A DNA stretch of 64,000 bases from Oceaniferula marina (GTDB lineage: Bacteria; Verrucomicrobiota; Verrucomicrobiia; Verrucomicrobiales; Akkermansiaceae): contig NZ_JACBAZ010000007.1 in assembly GCF_013391475.1 (NCBI RefSeq), positions 88,436-152,435 of the forward strand, written 5' to 3'. Both the position numbers and the translations under genes were made by a program. The notes under the pieces were generated by a model that was not told where the DNA came from, ran no database searches, and saw only the letters and a list, made by a program, of their open reading frames with translations. Numbering within the stretch: the first letter of the stretch is position 1; the number at the start of each line of letters is the position of its first letter. Shown one piece after another: positions 35,766 through 45,511 of the stretch.

Positions 35766-35797
35766 AACGCTGCAACTACAACGGTTGCAGCGTTTTT
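35766..35797 (+). terminator. Rho-independent terminator after tRNA-Val
   Basis: A perfect 11-bp stem (AACGCTGCAAC with its complement, 35766-35776 and 35784-35794) and a T-run. It lies 27 bases after the tRNA. Confidence 0.88.
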
Positions 35798-36007
35798 GTT
35801 TGCTCAGGCCCCGCAGAGCGGGACGAATGCCCGGGTTTGAAGATCATTAAGAGCGATTTTTAAGATTTTTTCACAGTTTTGTATATATACCGTAAAATTA
35901 TCTTGAGCTTTGTGTTTGTTTGCTCATAGTAGAGACTACTCTGAAATCAGGTATTCAGCTGCACCTGCAATATTTGACGAAGCGCAAACTAACAAAAATT
36001 AACGAAA

Positions 36008-36760
36008 ATGAAAAAAACGATATTACTCCCCTTAATGAGTTTGTATGCGGGCTCTTTGAGCGCGGCAACCGTCAATGTCTCCCAAGACGGTGCCATTAAC
36101 GGCCAAAATGATGGAGGTGGATACGGCAACAATAACCAGGTGCTGAACGGCGGCACGGCAACACATATTGCGACTTGGATGCCCGGCCCCCCAGGAGCTT
36201 GGCAATATACCCGCAAGCTGTTTCTTGGCTTTGATACTAGTGGTATTGATCTGAGTGCGGTATCTGCAGCTTCCATCACCGTTAATACTGGGGCAGGCTC
36301 GGCGAGTCAGAATGAAGCCCTGGGGTTTAATGCATACCTTGTCGACGACTTGGCTGGGGGGGATCAATTTAGTGAGACCACCCTTACCTGGGACTTGGCA
36401 ACAACAAACGGCTGGAACCAAGACGGAAATGCTGTTGATTCGCAGCGTACGCCAGGTCAGTTCATTGGTAATGTTGCCTGGGCTGGAAATGATTCGTTAA
36501 TGACGTTCAATTTTAGCGCAGCGGCATTAACTGGGCTTCAAGGTGATACCAACTCTTTTGCTACCATCGTTCTTGTTCCTGATGCTCCTACTGGTGGCTC
36601 CTATCTCGGAAACGATGCCTTTGCCTCGACAGGTCCTAGGTTTCTATCCAAGGAGAGCGGAAATGGGGCTGTGCTTGATCTAACCGTGGTTCCTGAGCCT
36701 AGTTCTACGGCACTGGTTTCTATCGGATTGATCGGTGGACTTTTGCTTCGCCGCCGCTAA
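36008..36760 (+). CDS. PEP-CTERM-sorted exported protein (DNRLRE-like domain)
   Basis: A 250-residue protein with a signal peptide (MKKTILLPLMSLYAGSLSAA). The C-terminus carries a PEP-CTERM sorting signal: VVPEPSS, a hydrophobic helix (TALVSIGLIGGLLL) and RRR, recognised by exosortase. The body (residues ~21-220) is a beta-sandwich rich in Asn, Gly and Thr with RKLFLGFDTSGI and SETTLTWD, resembling DNRLRE-type domains. Exosortase itself is not in this window. The product probably ends on the cell surface or in extracellular matrix. It is followed by a terminator. Confidence 0.85.
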   Translation: MKKTILLPLMSLYAGSLSAATVNVSQDGAINGQNDGGGYGNNNQVLNGGTATHIATWMPGPPGAWQYTRKLFLGFDTSGIDLSAVSAASITVNTGAGSASQNEALGFNAYLVDDLAGGDQFSETTLTWDLATTNGWNQDGNAVDSQRTPGQFIGNVAWAGNDSLMTFNFSAAALTGLQGDTNSFATIVLVPDAPTGGSYLGNDAFASTGPRFLSKESGNGAVLDLTVVPEPSSTALVSIGLIGGLLLRRR

Positions 36761-36782
36761 GTCGGTTCATTTTTTAATCCAT

Positions 36783-36820
36783 AGACCTCGCTGCAGGCTG
36801 AGCTTGCTGCGAGGTCTTTT
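36783..36820 (+). terminator. Terminator after the PEP-CTERM gene
   Basis: A 9-bp stem AGACCTCGC/GCGAGGTCT (36783-36791 and 36809-36817) with four T residues at the 3' side. Confidence 0.8.
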
Positions 36821-36857
36821 GGGTTTTCATCTTTGGTTTATAGGCATAAGGTGACGC

Positions 36858-38345
36858 ATGGTCAAACCATCCCAAGTACTACAGCGACAAATCGAGAAGG
36901 CTGTGTTGCTCGCGCAGCAGGGGCGTTTTGATATTGCTATACCTCGTTATGTGAAGCTCATCAAGCGCTTGCCTGATGATCCAGAGTTGCGTCTTCAATT
37001 GGCCAATGCGCTTGGTTTGTCTGGTCGACGGGCCGAGGCTCATCATCAACACGAGGTCCTTCGTGCGGCACTTGGGGCCAAACCTGAGCTGGAGGTGCGA
37101 ATTGGTCGCGATTTGTTCCAGTGGCAAGATTATGAAGGGGCTCTGAATGTGTGGGATAGGCTATATTCAGTTGAGTCAAATTGGATGAGTGAGGCTTTTT
37201 ATCACCGGATCCGCACGTCTGAAAGGCTGGGTCGGATTTCCGAAGCTCGCATGGCACTTGAAGAAGCTCAAATGGCGAAGGTTGTTGGCTCCGGATGGGG
37301 GTGGGATTGGCTCGCAGGTCGACTCGCTGAGCGTGAAGGGAAGCTGGATGAAGCCGAAAGCTATTATCGTTCTGGTCTTGATAAAGCTGGTGAAAATGAG
37401 AAGGCTGGTTGCCGATGTTCATTAGCCCGTTTGGCTTTGCGAAAATGTGACGGAGCATCGCTGAGCGCTGAAATTAAGAGCCTTCAGACTTTGAGAGGAG
37501 CTGAGGCTGCAGAAATTCGTAAACTTTTCCCGTTGTCTAACGATCCTGCAGTGATGCCGCAAGCTCTTGATGCGGCCCCAGATATGCCGAATCTCATTGT
37601 TCTTGTCGGTTTTCCCCGTGCGGGAACTACGCTATTGGCTCGTCTTCTGGCTGAGCGGTTTGGTATACCGGTTTCAGAAGAATATCCCTACCTTGAGCAG
37701 TTGATCAATCGCTGGGGTCAACCCGGTCGCCAGTTTCCGGATCCTGAGACATTGGCCCATAAAAATGTTCGATTACGGGGCAAGGCCATAGAGTCCTACT
37801 GGCAGGCACAGCGAGAAACGTTGAAAAATGATTTCGCTGCAGGTGATTATTTAATAGACAAAAATCCATCACAGGCGGGTTTACTACCGTGGTTGGTCGG
37901 GCTGATTCCAGGGTTACAGGTGATCTGGTGTGAACGCGATCCAAGGGATCTCTGGCTCAGTTCAGTGACTTTGGATGTGCCCGTAAATCCTGTGAGCTGT
38001 TGGTGGCAGGATCCTACTCATTTTGCTTCTTGGGTTAGAAGCCAACATGCTCTTTCCGAGAAGTTGCAAGAACATCTCGAACCCAGTCGCTTCCAACGTG
38101 TTGATTATGCGGAACTCGTTGATGCTCCTGTGCGCGTACTGGAGAGGTTGGAAAGCACGATGAAATTACCCCGAAGTGATAAAACGATAAAACTCGAATC
38201 GCCACGCTCTCCTAGTTATGCTGAAGCGGTTGAGCCTCCTCACAAGCGTGCATTCGGTCGCTGGCCGAAACTTGTCTCTGACCTTGATCCTAGCTCGGTT
38301 GCTATCATGGAGGGAGTGGCTATTGATCTTGGGTTTACTGGTTGA
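36858..38345 (+). CDS. TPR-containing sulfotransferase-family protein
   Basis: A 495-residue protein. Residues ~5-230 form TPR-like helical repeats (RFDIAIPRYVKLIKRLPDD, LDEAESYYRSGLDKAGE). Residues ~245-490 are a sulfotransferase domain: the PAPS-binding loop VGFPRAGTTLLARLLAE, then IDKNPSQAGLLPWL, and the 3'-phosphate-binding WCERDPRDLWLSS. TPR-sulfotransferases move sulfate from PAPS to a carbohydrate, peptide or other acceptor; the acceptor is unknown. No signal peptide is seen. It lies close to sulfate-ester-cleaving enzymes only in the wide sense (12 kb away). Confidence 0.88.
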   Translation: MVKPSQVLQRQIEKAVLLAQQGRFDIAIPRYVKLIKRLPDDPELRLQLANALGLSGRRAEAHHQHEVLRAALGAKPELEVRIGRDLFQWQDYEGALNVWDRLYSVESNWMSEAFYHRIRTSERLGRISEARMALEEAQMAKVVGSGWGWDWLAGRLAEREGKLDEAESYYRSGLDKAGENEKAGCRCSLARLALRKCDGASLSAEIKSLQTLRGAEAAEIRKLFPLSNDPAVMPQALDAAPDMPNLIVLVGFPRAGTTLLARLLAERFGIPVSEEYPYLEQLINRWGQPGRQFPDPETLAHKNVRLRGKAIESYWQAQRETLKNDFAAGDYLIDKNPSQAGLLPWLVGLIPGLQVIWCERDPRDLWLSSVTLDVPVNPVSCWWQDPTHFASWVRSQHALSEKLQEHLEPSRFQRVDYAELVDAPVRVLERLESTMKLPRSDKTIKLESPRSPSYAEAVEPPHKRAFGRWPKLVSDLDPSSVAIMEGVAIDLGFTG

Positions 38346-38516
38346 GCTCGGAATGCTCGGGGGGTGAAGGTCGGGGCGGATTGAGGATTCGCCGATCTGT
38401 GCCAGCGATACTACGATTCCCAAGTGGCATATGAGGTTGGGGCATGTGGACATATAATGAGGACACAGAAACTTCTTGAAATTTTAAGGCCGAAGTGGAG
38501 ACTCCCCCGCGTAATA

Positions 38517-41285
38517 ATGAGCTTGTATTCAGACTATTTAAAAGAAATTGAGGATCGTAAAGGCCAGGGACTGCATCCTAAGCCTATCGACGGTGGAGAG
38601 CTTTTGAGTGAAATCATCAGCCAGGTCAAAGACGTGGACCATGCTCACCGCAAAGAGTCTCTCAACTTCCTTATCTACAATACCTTACCCGGCACCACAA
38701 GCGCTGCTGGAGTGAAGGCTGCGTTTTTAAAGGAAATCATCCTGGGAGAATCCGTGGTTGAAGAAATTGCGCCGGCATTTGCCTTTGAGCTGCTCTCACA
38801 TATGAAAGGTGGGCCATCGATTGAGGTTCTCCTCGATTTGGCGCTTGGTGACGATGCTGCGATTGCCCAGCAGGCAGTGGAGGTGCTTAAAACCCAAGTG
38901 TTCCTCTATGATGCCGACACGGATCGACTCGAGGCCGCATTCAAAGCCGGCAGCCCGATTGCCAAAGAAATTTTCGAAAGCTACGCGAAGGCCGAATTCT
39001 TCACCAAGCTCCCTGAAATTCAGGAGGAGATCAAGGTGGTCACCTACATCGCAGGGGAAGGGGATATCTCAACGGACTTGCTTTCTCCCGGTGGGGAGGC
39101 TCACTCCCGTTCTGACCGTGAGCTTCACGGAAAGTGCCTGATTTCTTCTGAAGCACAGCAGGAAATATCCGCACTCCAGGCGAAACACCCGGAAGCCCGC
39201 GTGATGCTGATCGCGGAAAAGGGAACAATGGGTGTGGGGTCCTCCCGGATGTCCGGAATCAACAATGTGGCACTGTGGGCCGGCCATCAGGCGAGTCCAT
39301 ACGTGCCATTCGTTAATATCGCTCCGGTCGTCGCCGGAACCAATGGGATTTCTCCTATTTTCCTTACGACCGTCAGTGTGACCGGCGGTATCGGTATTGA
39401 CCTGAAAAACTGGGTGAAAAAGAAGGATGCAGAGGGCAAGGTGGTGCTGGATGCTGACGGCGAGCCCGTGCTTGAAGAAGCCTACTCGGTGGCAACCGGA
39501 ACGGTCCTGACCATCAACACGCAGAAGAAAAAACTCTATAATGGTGAGCAGGAGCTGGTGGACGTGTCCTCCGCATTCACACCGCAGAAGGTCGAATTCA
39601 TGAAGGCCGGTGGCTCTTATGCCATCGTCTTCGGTAAAAAACTGCAGACGTTTGCCGCCAAGGTGCTGGGAATCGAAGCTCCTCAGGTCTATGCCTCTCC
39701 CAAGGAGATTTCCCATGAGGGCCAGGGGCTCACGGCCGTTGAAAAGATTTTCAACCGCAATGCTGTGGGGGTGACCAGCAAAGAAGATCTCCTCGCAGGC
39801 TCAGACGTCCGGGTCGAGGTCAACATTGTTGGCTCTCAGGACACCACTGGTCTGATGACTTCTCAGGAATTGGAAGCGATGGCGGCCACCGTGATTTCTC
39901 CCATCGTTGACGGGGCCTACCAATCCGGCTGTCATACGGCTTCGGTTTGGGATAAAAAAGCCCAGGCGAACATTCCGCGTTTGATGAGCTTCATGCACAA
40001 GTTTGGCTTGATCACCGCCCGTGACCCGAAAGGGGAGTATCACGCGATGACCGATGTGATTCACAAGGTGCTCAACGATCTTACCGTGGACGACTGGGAT
40101 ATCATCATCGGAGGGGATTCCCACACCCGGATGTCCAAGGGGGTTGCCTTTGGTGCGGACTCCGGAACCGTGGCCCTCGCTCTCGCAACCGGAGAAGCCA
40201 CGATGCCGATCCCCGAGTCTGTGAAGGTTTCCTTTAAAGGGGAGATGAAAGATCACATGGACTTCCGTGATGTGGTGCATGCGACGCAGCTGCAGATGCT
40301 GGAGCAGTTCGGTGAGAATGTTTTCCAAGGGCGCATCATTGAGGTGCACATCGGAACTCTCCTCGCCGATCAGGCATTCACCTTTACCGATTGGACGGCT
40401 GAGATGAAGGCAAAGGCCTCAATCTGTATTTCCCAGGACGAGACTCTGATCCAATCGCTGGAAATTGCCAAGAGCCGCATCCAGATCATGATCGATAAGG
40501 GGATGGATAACGAGAAGCAGGTGCTGCAGGGGCTGATTGACAAGGCGAACAAACGCATTGCCGAAATCCGCTCCGGTGAGAAACCACCACTCGCCCCGGA
40601 TGCCAATGCCAAGTATTCTGCTGAGCTTGTTGTGGATCTCGATGTCATCAACCAGCCGATGATTGCAGATCCCGATGTGCATAACGAAGATGTTTCCAAG
40701 CGTTATACGCACGATACCATTCGCGATCTCGATTTCTACGGCGGTAAGAAGGCCGTCGACCTTGGTTTCGTAGGTTCCTGCATGGTGCATAAGGGTGATA
40801 TGAAGATTCTCGCTCAAATGCTCAAGAATCTCGAAGCGCAGCAGGGGGATGTGAAGTTTAATGCGCCTCTCGTGGTGGCCGCTCCAACGTACAATATCAT
40901 TGATGAACTCAAGGCTGAAGGCGACTGGGACATTCTCCAGAAGTATTCCGGGTTCGAGTTCGACGATGAGGCTCCGAAAAACGAGGCGCGGACCGAGTAT
41001 GAGAACATGATGTATCTCGAGCGCCCTGGATGTAACCTCTGCATGGGCAACCAGGAAAAGGCCGCAAAGGGTGATACCGTCATGGCAACATCCACACGTC
41101 TTTTCCAAGGGCGCGTGGTCGCTGACTCCGACCGCAAGAAGGGCGAGTCTCTTCTTGGTTCCACGCCACTTGTGGTCCTCTCCGCCATCCTTGGCCGTAT
41201 CCCTACCATCGAAGAATACAAGGCTGCGGTTGAGGGGATTAATCTCACGACCTTTGCTCCACCACTCAAGGAGCTCAGCGCCTGA
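38517..41285 (+). CDS. acnB: Aconitate hydratase B
   Basis: A 922-residue bifunctional aconitase/2-methylisocitrate dehydratase of the TCA cycle. ATG 38517 gives the expected N-terminus MSLYSDYLKEIEDRKGQG; an upstream frame from 38424 adds 31 unlikely residues. Order: HEAT-like N-terminal domain (to ~residue 150), swivel domain, then the catalytic domains with GGDSHTRMSKG. The three [4Fe-4S] ligands are Cys755 (GSCMVHKGD), Cys839 and Cys842 (PGCNLCMGNQ). It is slightly longer than E. coli AcnB owing to insertions such as DAEGKVVLDADGEPVLEE. A strong terminator follows. Confidence 0.96.
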   Translation: MSLYSDYLKEIEDRKGQGLHPKPIDGGELLSEIISQVKDVDHAHRKESLNFLIYNTLPGTTSAAGVKAAFLKEIILGESVVEEIAPAFAFELLSHMKGGPSIEVLLDLALGDDAAIAQQAVEVLKTQVFLYDADTDRLEAAFKAGSPIAKEIFESYAKAEFFTKLPEIQEEIKVVTYIAGEGDISTDLLSPGGEAHSRSDRELHGKCLISSEAQQEISALQAKHPEARVMLIAEKGTMGVGSSRMSGINNVALWAGHQASPYVPFVNIAPVVAGTNGISPIFLTTVSVTGGIGIDLKNWVKKKDAEGKVVLDADGEPVLEEAYSVATGTVLTINTQKKKLYNGEQELVDVSSAFTPQKVEFMKAGGSYAIVFGKKLQTFAAKVLGIEAPQVYASPKEISHEGQGLTAVEKIFNRNAVGVTSKEDLLAGSDVRVEVNIVGSQDTTGLMTSQELEAMAATVISPIVDGAYQSGCHTASVWDKKAQANIPRLMSFMHKFGLITARDPKGEYHAMTDVIHKVLNDLTVDDWDIIIGGDSHTRMSKGVAFGADSGTVALALATGEATMPIPESVKVSFKGEMKDHMDFRDVVHATQLQMLEQFGENVFQGRIIEVHIGTLLADQAFTFTDWTAEMKAKASICISQDETLIQSLEIAKSRIQIMIDKGMDNEKQVLQGLIDKANKRIAEIRSGEKPPLAPDANAKYSAELVVDLDVINQPMIADPDVHNEDVSKRYTHDTIRDLDFYGGKKAVDLGFVGSCMVHKGDMKILAQMLKNLEAQQGDVKFNAPLVVAAPTYNIIDELKAEGDWDILQKYSGFEFDDEAPKNEARTEYENMMYLERPGCNLCMGNQEKAAKGDTVMATSTRLFQGRVVADSDRKKGESLLGSTPLVVLSAILGRIPTIEEYKAAVEGINLTTFAPPLKELSA

Positions 41286-41314
41286 TTTCTTAAAGCAATA
41301 AAAACGCTTTCATC

Positions 41315-41346
41315 AGTGCGGCTCGCTTGCGGGTCGCACTTTTTTT
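41315..41346 (+). terminator. Rho-independent terminator of acnB
   Basis: Stem AGTGCG/CGCACT (41315-41320 and 41335-41340) with seven T residues at 41340-41346, starting 30 bases after the stop. Confidence 0.85.
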
Positions 41347-41390
41347 GTGTGCGTCCGGTAGGGCGCACCGACCTGCGGCGAGCATAAAAG

Positions 41391-41433
41391 AGTCAAACTT
41401 GTAAGTCTGACAGCCCCACTGGGAGAATGGTAT
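41391..41433. repeat. Short palindrome and MITE-like terminus
   Basis: 41391-41409 contains an imperfect palindrome (TCAAACTT-GT-AAGTCTGA). At 41421-41433 the sequence GGGAGAATGGTAT is the exact complement of the left end of the MITE-like element (ATACCATTCTCCC, as at 11532). The internal part of the element is missing. The terminus overlaps the stop codon of the next gene, as at 12979. Confidence 0.5.
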
Positions 41434-41858
41434 TACGCCTCTTCTTCTTCGAGTTCGTCTTCGATGAAGGCTTCGAGAAGTTCGGGGACTTCCCAGAGTT
41501 CGGAGTGAAGTTCCTCCTCGATTTCCGAGAGGTGAGAGGATTCGACTTCCGTGAACTGGCTGGTTTCGACCGCTTTCCTTCGACACCATTGACTGGAATT
41601 GAAGACGTCCACAATCTGAGCTGCTCCGATCAGGTCGAAAGACTTGATGACCTGATCTTGATTGATCGGGCTACTCCAAAATTCTTGAAGTCCTTCTTGC
41701 TCGACGAAACCGACCGTGTCAACGACGTCGATGACTGCTTGTTCGTTTCGGGAGAGAGGGCGCTCTTGGGAGGCGTTTTCAAGGGTATCGACGAGAATTT
41801 CAATAGCGTCGCTGAATTCAGTGGCGGACGTGAGTCCTCTGTCATCTCTGGCTTCCAT
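41433..41858 (-). CDS. Small acidic protein, DUF4375/DMP19-like
   Basis: A 141-residue cytoplasmic protein, very acidic at the C-terminus (EDELEEEEA). The middle (LSRNEQAVIDVVDTVGFVEQEGLQEFW, then IGAAQIVDVFN) recalls the DUF4375/DMP19 helical fold, in which a G-x-x-x-F-W/Y motif precedes an A-I-G-A helix; this match is weak and by eye. DMP19 itself is a DNA mimic, and the acidic surface here would fit, but that is speculation. It is transcribed against acnB. Its stop codon overlaps the end of a MITE-like terminus. Confidence 0.55.
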   Translation of the reverse strand: MEARDDRGLTSATEFSDAIEILVDTLENASQERPLSRNEQAVIDVVDTVGFVEQEGLQEFWSSPINQDQVIKSFDLIGAAQIVDVFNSSQWCRRKAVETSQFTEVESSHLSEIEEELHSELWEVPELLEAFIEDELEEEEA

Positions 41859-42300
41859 GATATATAGATTCGTGTAGAAGGGTTGCTAGCCAAGGGCGGG
41901 TATTTTTGTCAACCCGTTCCCTGAAAAAAAGTGCAGTTTGTGAACTCCAGAGCACATTCAGGCGAAACCGTCAGCATGATGGCCATCTGGAATGGGGATT
42001 TTTCAAAGCGGATGGCGTGAATGGGGTTCTTATCCCAACTCAAAGTTATACCCGTTACTTTTCATCATTGGCATTAGAGGTGCCCGTAAGCGATAGGTTT
42101 TGGGCAAACCTTGATCTTTGAAAATTAAAAATCCTGACAATCCTGTCAGCGCCGCAGGCATCACCGAGATCATCTCCCTAATGTAGGAGCCCTGCGGGGG
42201 GGGAATGAACTTGCGGGTCTGGGTTCGAAATGGCAGTATGGCGTCAGCTGCTTTTTTACGATCTGCCCTGCGGCTGTTATGGACGTCAAGAAATCCCGCC
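41859..42300. other. Intergenic region with dispersed repeat
   Basis: About 440 bases between two divergent genes. The central part (42088-42193) is copy B of dispersed repeat family 1. The flanks contain no credible gene; they should hold the promoters of the DUF4375-like and DUF3179 genes, but I cannot point to clear boxes. Confidence 0.5.
42088..42193 (-). repeat. Dispersed intergenic repeat, family 1, copy B
   Basis: Reverse complement of the 4878-4982 copy over its full length, with substitutions and small indels. The shared blocks are the GATCTTTG region, CTGTCAGCGCCGCAGGC and CATCACCGAGATCATCTCCC. No conserved open frame. Confidence 0.75.
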
Positions 42301-43455
42301 ATGAAATCTTCAGTTAAATATTTTATCATCCTCGCATCATTTACGGCGGTCTACTCGATCTTCAGCATGTTGCTGATGAGTGACATTGGTCAGTTCTTCG
42401 CCATGCCGAAGTCATGGATCATTGCCTACTACGAACATGCATTTTTGTTGGGGTTGGTGAATGTGATACTTTTGCTTGGGTTGTGGTATCTGCATTTGGT
42501 GCGCAAAGTCGGACGCCTGTGGGTCATGCTTGTTGCCACCGTGGGGGTATTGCTTTGTATTTTTGCGGCTAACATGATGAACACCCTGTTGTTTCCAACC
42601 AAACAACATACCGCGACTTATGTATCCGTCACCGAGGCCGATCGCGTATTGGCGGATGAACAGGTGATCTATGTGTTGGAAATCAATGGAGAAGTGCGTG
42701 GTTACCCTCAAGATCATTTGGAGTTGCCGCATGTAGCGGGTGGGGATTTTGGAGGTCAAGAGGTTGTGATGACTTACTGTGGTCTGAGTAACTTACCTGT
42801 CGCCATGAATCAGGATTTGGGGTCGGGTGAATCCGATCTTAGGGTGATGGCTCAGGTTCATAACAATCTTATTTTAAAAGACAATGAAACCGGAGAGCTT
42901 GTTCAACAAATTACAGCAACCACTGAGTTTGGTGATAAGCAGCTGGAAGTGTATCCGAATACGATGATGACTTGGAAGAGTTTCAAGCAGCTTTACCCGG
43001 AGGCTGAAGTCTTTGTCTATTCGTTTGATCGAATGCTTGATCCCATTTTCCGTTGGTTCTTTGCCGCTACGCTTGAGATCCAAAACGACCGAAGCAAAGG
43101 GGCTGCTTTTCCTACCGTGTCGCTTGATGACGACCGGTTAAACCCAAAAGAAGCGGTGTGGGGTTACCGTGCTGGTGATCGGCAAATTGCATTCACCAAG
43201 GAGTTTGCCAAACAGCATCCAGTCTATCCATTTGAATTTCAAGGTGAGCCTCTCGTGCTTACCTATGATAAAACGCATGACATTATCACCTTGTTCTCCA
43301 GGTTGAAAGACGGCGAGGAGCTGGACTTTCATTCGATTGATTTCAGAGGGCAGACCGATTCGGGCAAATTGGATCAAAAGCCATTGTATAATGGCGTCTA
43401 CTGGATGGTCTGGACGCATTGGTTCCCTGATACCCAGTTGAATGATCAGGAGTGA
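42301..43455 (+). CDS. DUF3179 domain protein with N-terminal membrane region
   Basis: A 384-residue protein from ATG 42301 (the longer frame from 42205 has no support). Residues ~5-100 contain three membrane helices. Residues ~125-380 match DUF3179: VIYVLEINGEVRGYPQDHLELPH, MTYCGLSNLPVAM in the position where the family has TYCPLCGT/S, and the terminal YWMVWTHWFPDT segment. Only one of the two family cysteines is kept (TYCGLSN). The function is unknown; domain probably faces the periplasm. Confidence 0.8.
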   Translation: MKSSVKYFIILASFTAVYSIFSMLLMSDIGQFFAMPKSWIIAYYEHAFLLGLVNVILLLGLWYLHLVRKVGRLWVMLVATVGVLLCIFAANMMNTLLFPTKQHTATYVSVTEADRVLADEQVIYVLEINGEVRGYPQDHLELPHVAGGDFGGQEVVMTYCGLSNLPVAMNQDLGSGESDLRVMAQVHNNLILKDNETGELVQQITATTEFGDKQLEVYPNTMMTWKSFKQLYPEAEVFVYSFDRMLDPIFRWFFAATLEIQNDRSKGAAFPTVSLDDDRLNPKEAVWGYRAGDRQIAFTKEFAKQHPVYPFEFQGEPLVLTYDKTHDIITLFSRLKDGEELDFHSIDFRGQTDSGKLDQKPLYNGVYWMVWTHWFPDTQLNDQE

Positions 43456-43473
43456 CCGGTCTACCGTGAAGCT

Positions 43474-45279
43474 CTACCGCCGTTGTTTGAGGTGCAGGTG
43501 AAGGATGCGGGAGAGCTCTTCATGCGTTTGGGGGTGCAAATGCGCTTCGTGGTTTTTGGGGACAATTTTTTCGGACGCGGCGCCATCGAGATGGGAACTC
43601 CAGTAAGGAACAACACCGTCTGAGCTTTCGGCCAGGGGTTGGTTTTTGCCACGGTTACCGATGATGGAATGGTAGCTGACGCTTGAATTGAATGGCTGCT
43701 TGATCAACAGCTCCAGGGCGGGGTTGTCTGGTTTGAGCTGAGTGACGGAGTTGGATGGTCCTTGGTTGATGATGGAGCGCCCGAGGTTGGTCATACTTGC
43801 CGCGGTGTCGTTGATCTGTAGGCTGAAGATACTTTGGGGAAGTTCGATCAGTGCAGATCCGATTTTGCCAATCCAGTTGCTGGCGAGTTCGCTGCCGCGG
43901 TGGGGTGTTGCGATGAACACAACGCGTTCAACCTGGTGGAGCGTTGGGTTGTCGAAGAGCACCTTGACCTTGGAATAGGCGGATTCAGAGTCTTGCTGTG
44001 ATGGCGTTTTTTCAAAGATTTGGTTGAAAAGTTCCTGACTAAAGGTGCGGCTTTGGACGGATGATAGTAGCCCCCCCATACTGTGTCCAACGAGGACGGT
44101 TCGATTGAGTTTGGGGTTCTGTTCGTGTGCATGGCTCTGGTAAAACTTTAAGAGGTCTTTCCTGAAGTTGGCCCCCGAAATAATAGGCGGGTAGCTCGTC
44201 GGGTAGAAGTAATAGAGGAGTTGATAGTTTTTTCGTAATACGGGGTCTGAAGCCAGATGGTTGGTCATGGTGGTCCAGGTTGAGGGTTGGGATATCAGTC
44301 CGTGAGTGAGGATGACCGGGATCTTGTCGGGATCGTAGGGCCCCAGGGAAAAGAGGCCGGTTTTGATTTGGTAGTCTTCCGGGGATACCGCTATTTTGAG
44401 TCCTAAGTGACCGGACTGAGTGGAGGCTATCGCCGCAACCGGGGCTGAAAAGTCAGCAGCAAGGATTCGTTTTTGTCCGGTGATGCGAGATGTTTCGGCT
44501 TTGAGTAGATTGGTTAGGGTGAGCCTTGCCTGTCCGGGTGATGGGAAGTCGACGATGGCATTGATGGGCATATCCATGCCGTTGGGGGGGATGAGAGGTG
44601 TGGTTTTCTGTCGAAAGGGTGTTTGTTCTCGGTGGGCGACAAGTGCCGCTCCGAGGCCGGGGCGTTTATGATGGTATTGCCCGACCCGGCCGTAGGTATG
44701 GGTGTCGAGGGGGTGGATTTGATCGAAAAACGAAGGATGATAGGTATGTGGCGAGCTGGTGTTGAGGGCAATGGTCCGACCGCTTACTTCGATGCGCTTA
44801 CGATGGTCCTGAGGTGTGATGTGGAGTTGGGTGATTCGGGCGATTTGGCCGGTGGCATGGGTATAGAGTTCATTGGCCAAGGTGATGCGTTTGTCCGATT
44901 CGGTGTGAGGTGGTGTGCTCGGGCTGTTTTTGATGATGGGCCAGAGGGCTTCAGCGGCATCCAGGTAGTGAGGCATGGCAGCCCCAGGTGATGGTTGGTG
45001 TCGTTTTTTGGTTTTGGCAATCGCCTGTTCGGCAACGGCGATTCTTTCGCTGATCGATTCCGGAGATTGGGCATTGCGTTGTTTCATCGAGCGCAATCCT
45101 TCGCGGGATGTCGATGAGATCCATGCGCGGTTGAGGATGGATGCCTGAGAGTCTTGGTAGCTGCTGTGTAGTGCTTGTTGTTTGAAGTAGGGTGACGACG
45201 AACATGCGCAAAGAACCAAGGATGCCAGCATGAGGGCGCCGAGGTAAGCAAGGGGGGAGGTGTTTCGGGGATGGGTCAT
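43474..45279 (-). CDS. Exported alpha/beta-hydrolase (lipase/esterase-like)
   Basis: A 601-residue protein. The N-terminus (LAYLGALMLASLVLCACSSS) ends in a lipobox-like LVLCAC, suggesting a lipoprotein. Residues 30-300 are a helical and beta region without a recognised domain. The hydrolase part shows VILTHGLISQPSTW (oxyanion HG), the nucleophile elbow VGHSMGGLLS and FIATPHRGSELA, a loop seen in triacylglycerol lipases and PGAP1-like proteins. A late DGVVPYWSSH segment provides the aspartate and a likely histidine. Divergent from the large His-rich protein gene. Confidence 0.83.
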   Translation of the reverse strand: MTHPRNTSPLAYLGALMLASLVLCACSSSPYFKQQALHSSYQDSQASILNRAWISSTSREGLRSMKQRNAQSPESISERIAVAEQAIAKTKKRHQPSPGAAMPHYLDAAEALWPIIKNSPSTPPHTESDKRITLANELYTHATGQIARITQLHITPQDHRKRIEVSGRTIALNTSSPHTYHPSFFDQIHPLDTHTYGRVGQYHHKRPGLGAALVAHREQTPFRQKTTPLIPPNGMDMPINAIVDFPSPGQARLTLTNLLKAETSRITGQKRILAADFSAPVAAIASTQSGHLGLKIAVSPEDYQIKTGLFSLGPYDPDKIPVILTHGLISQPSTWTTMTNHLASDPVLRKNYQLLYYFYPTSYPPIISGANFRKDLLKFYQSHAHEQNPKLNRTVLVGHSMGGLLSSVQSRTFSQELFNQIFEKTPSQQDSESAYSKVKVLFDNPTLHQVERVVFIATPHRGSELASNWIGKIGSALIELPQSIFSLQINDTAASMTNLGRSIINQGPSNSVTQLKPDNPALELLIKQPFNSSVSYHSIIGNRGKNQPLAESSDGVVPYWSSHLDGAASEKIVPKNHEAHLHPQTHEELSRILHLHLKQRR

Positions 45280-45511
45280 GATGGGTGAGTTGTCGCAGTT
45301 GAAAGGAGGGCGTTAGGCCCGGGACATGCCTCGTTCATTGAGCCGGTTTTGCGGCGTCTGAATGGCATACCTTGCTTTTAACAAGAGTCCCTGACTCGGG
45401 CAAGGAGCGAAATGTGTTTCTTGTCACGCCACGCACAACAGCACTGGCTGGAAACAGATGTTGACCTGATTGTTGAATGTCCCTAGGGTTAAGCAAGATA
45501 CTCAAAAAGCT

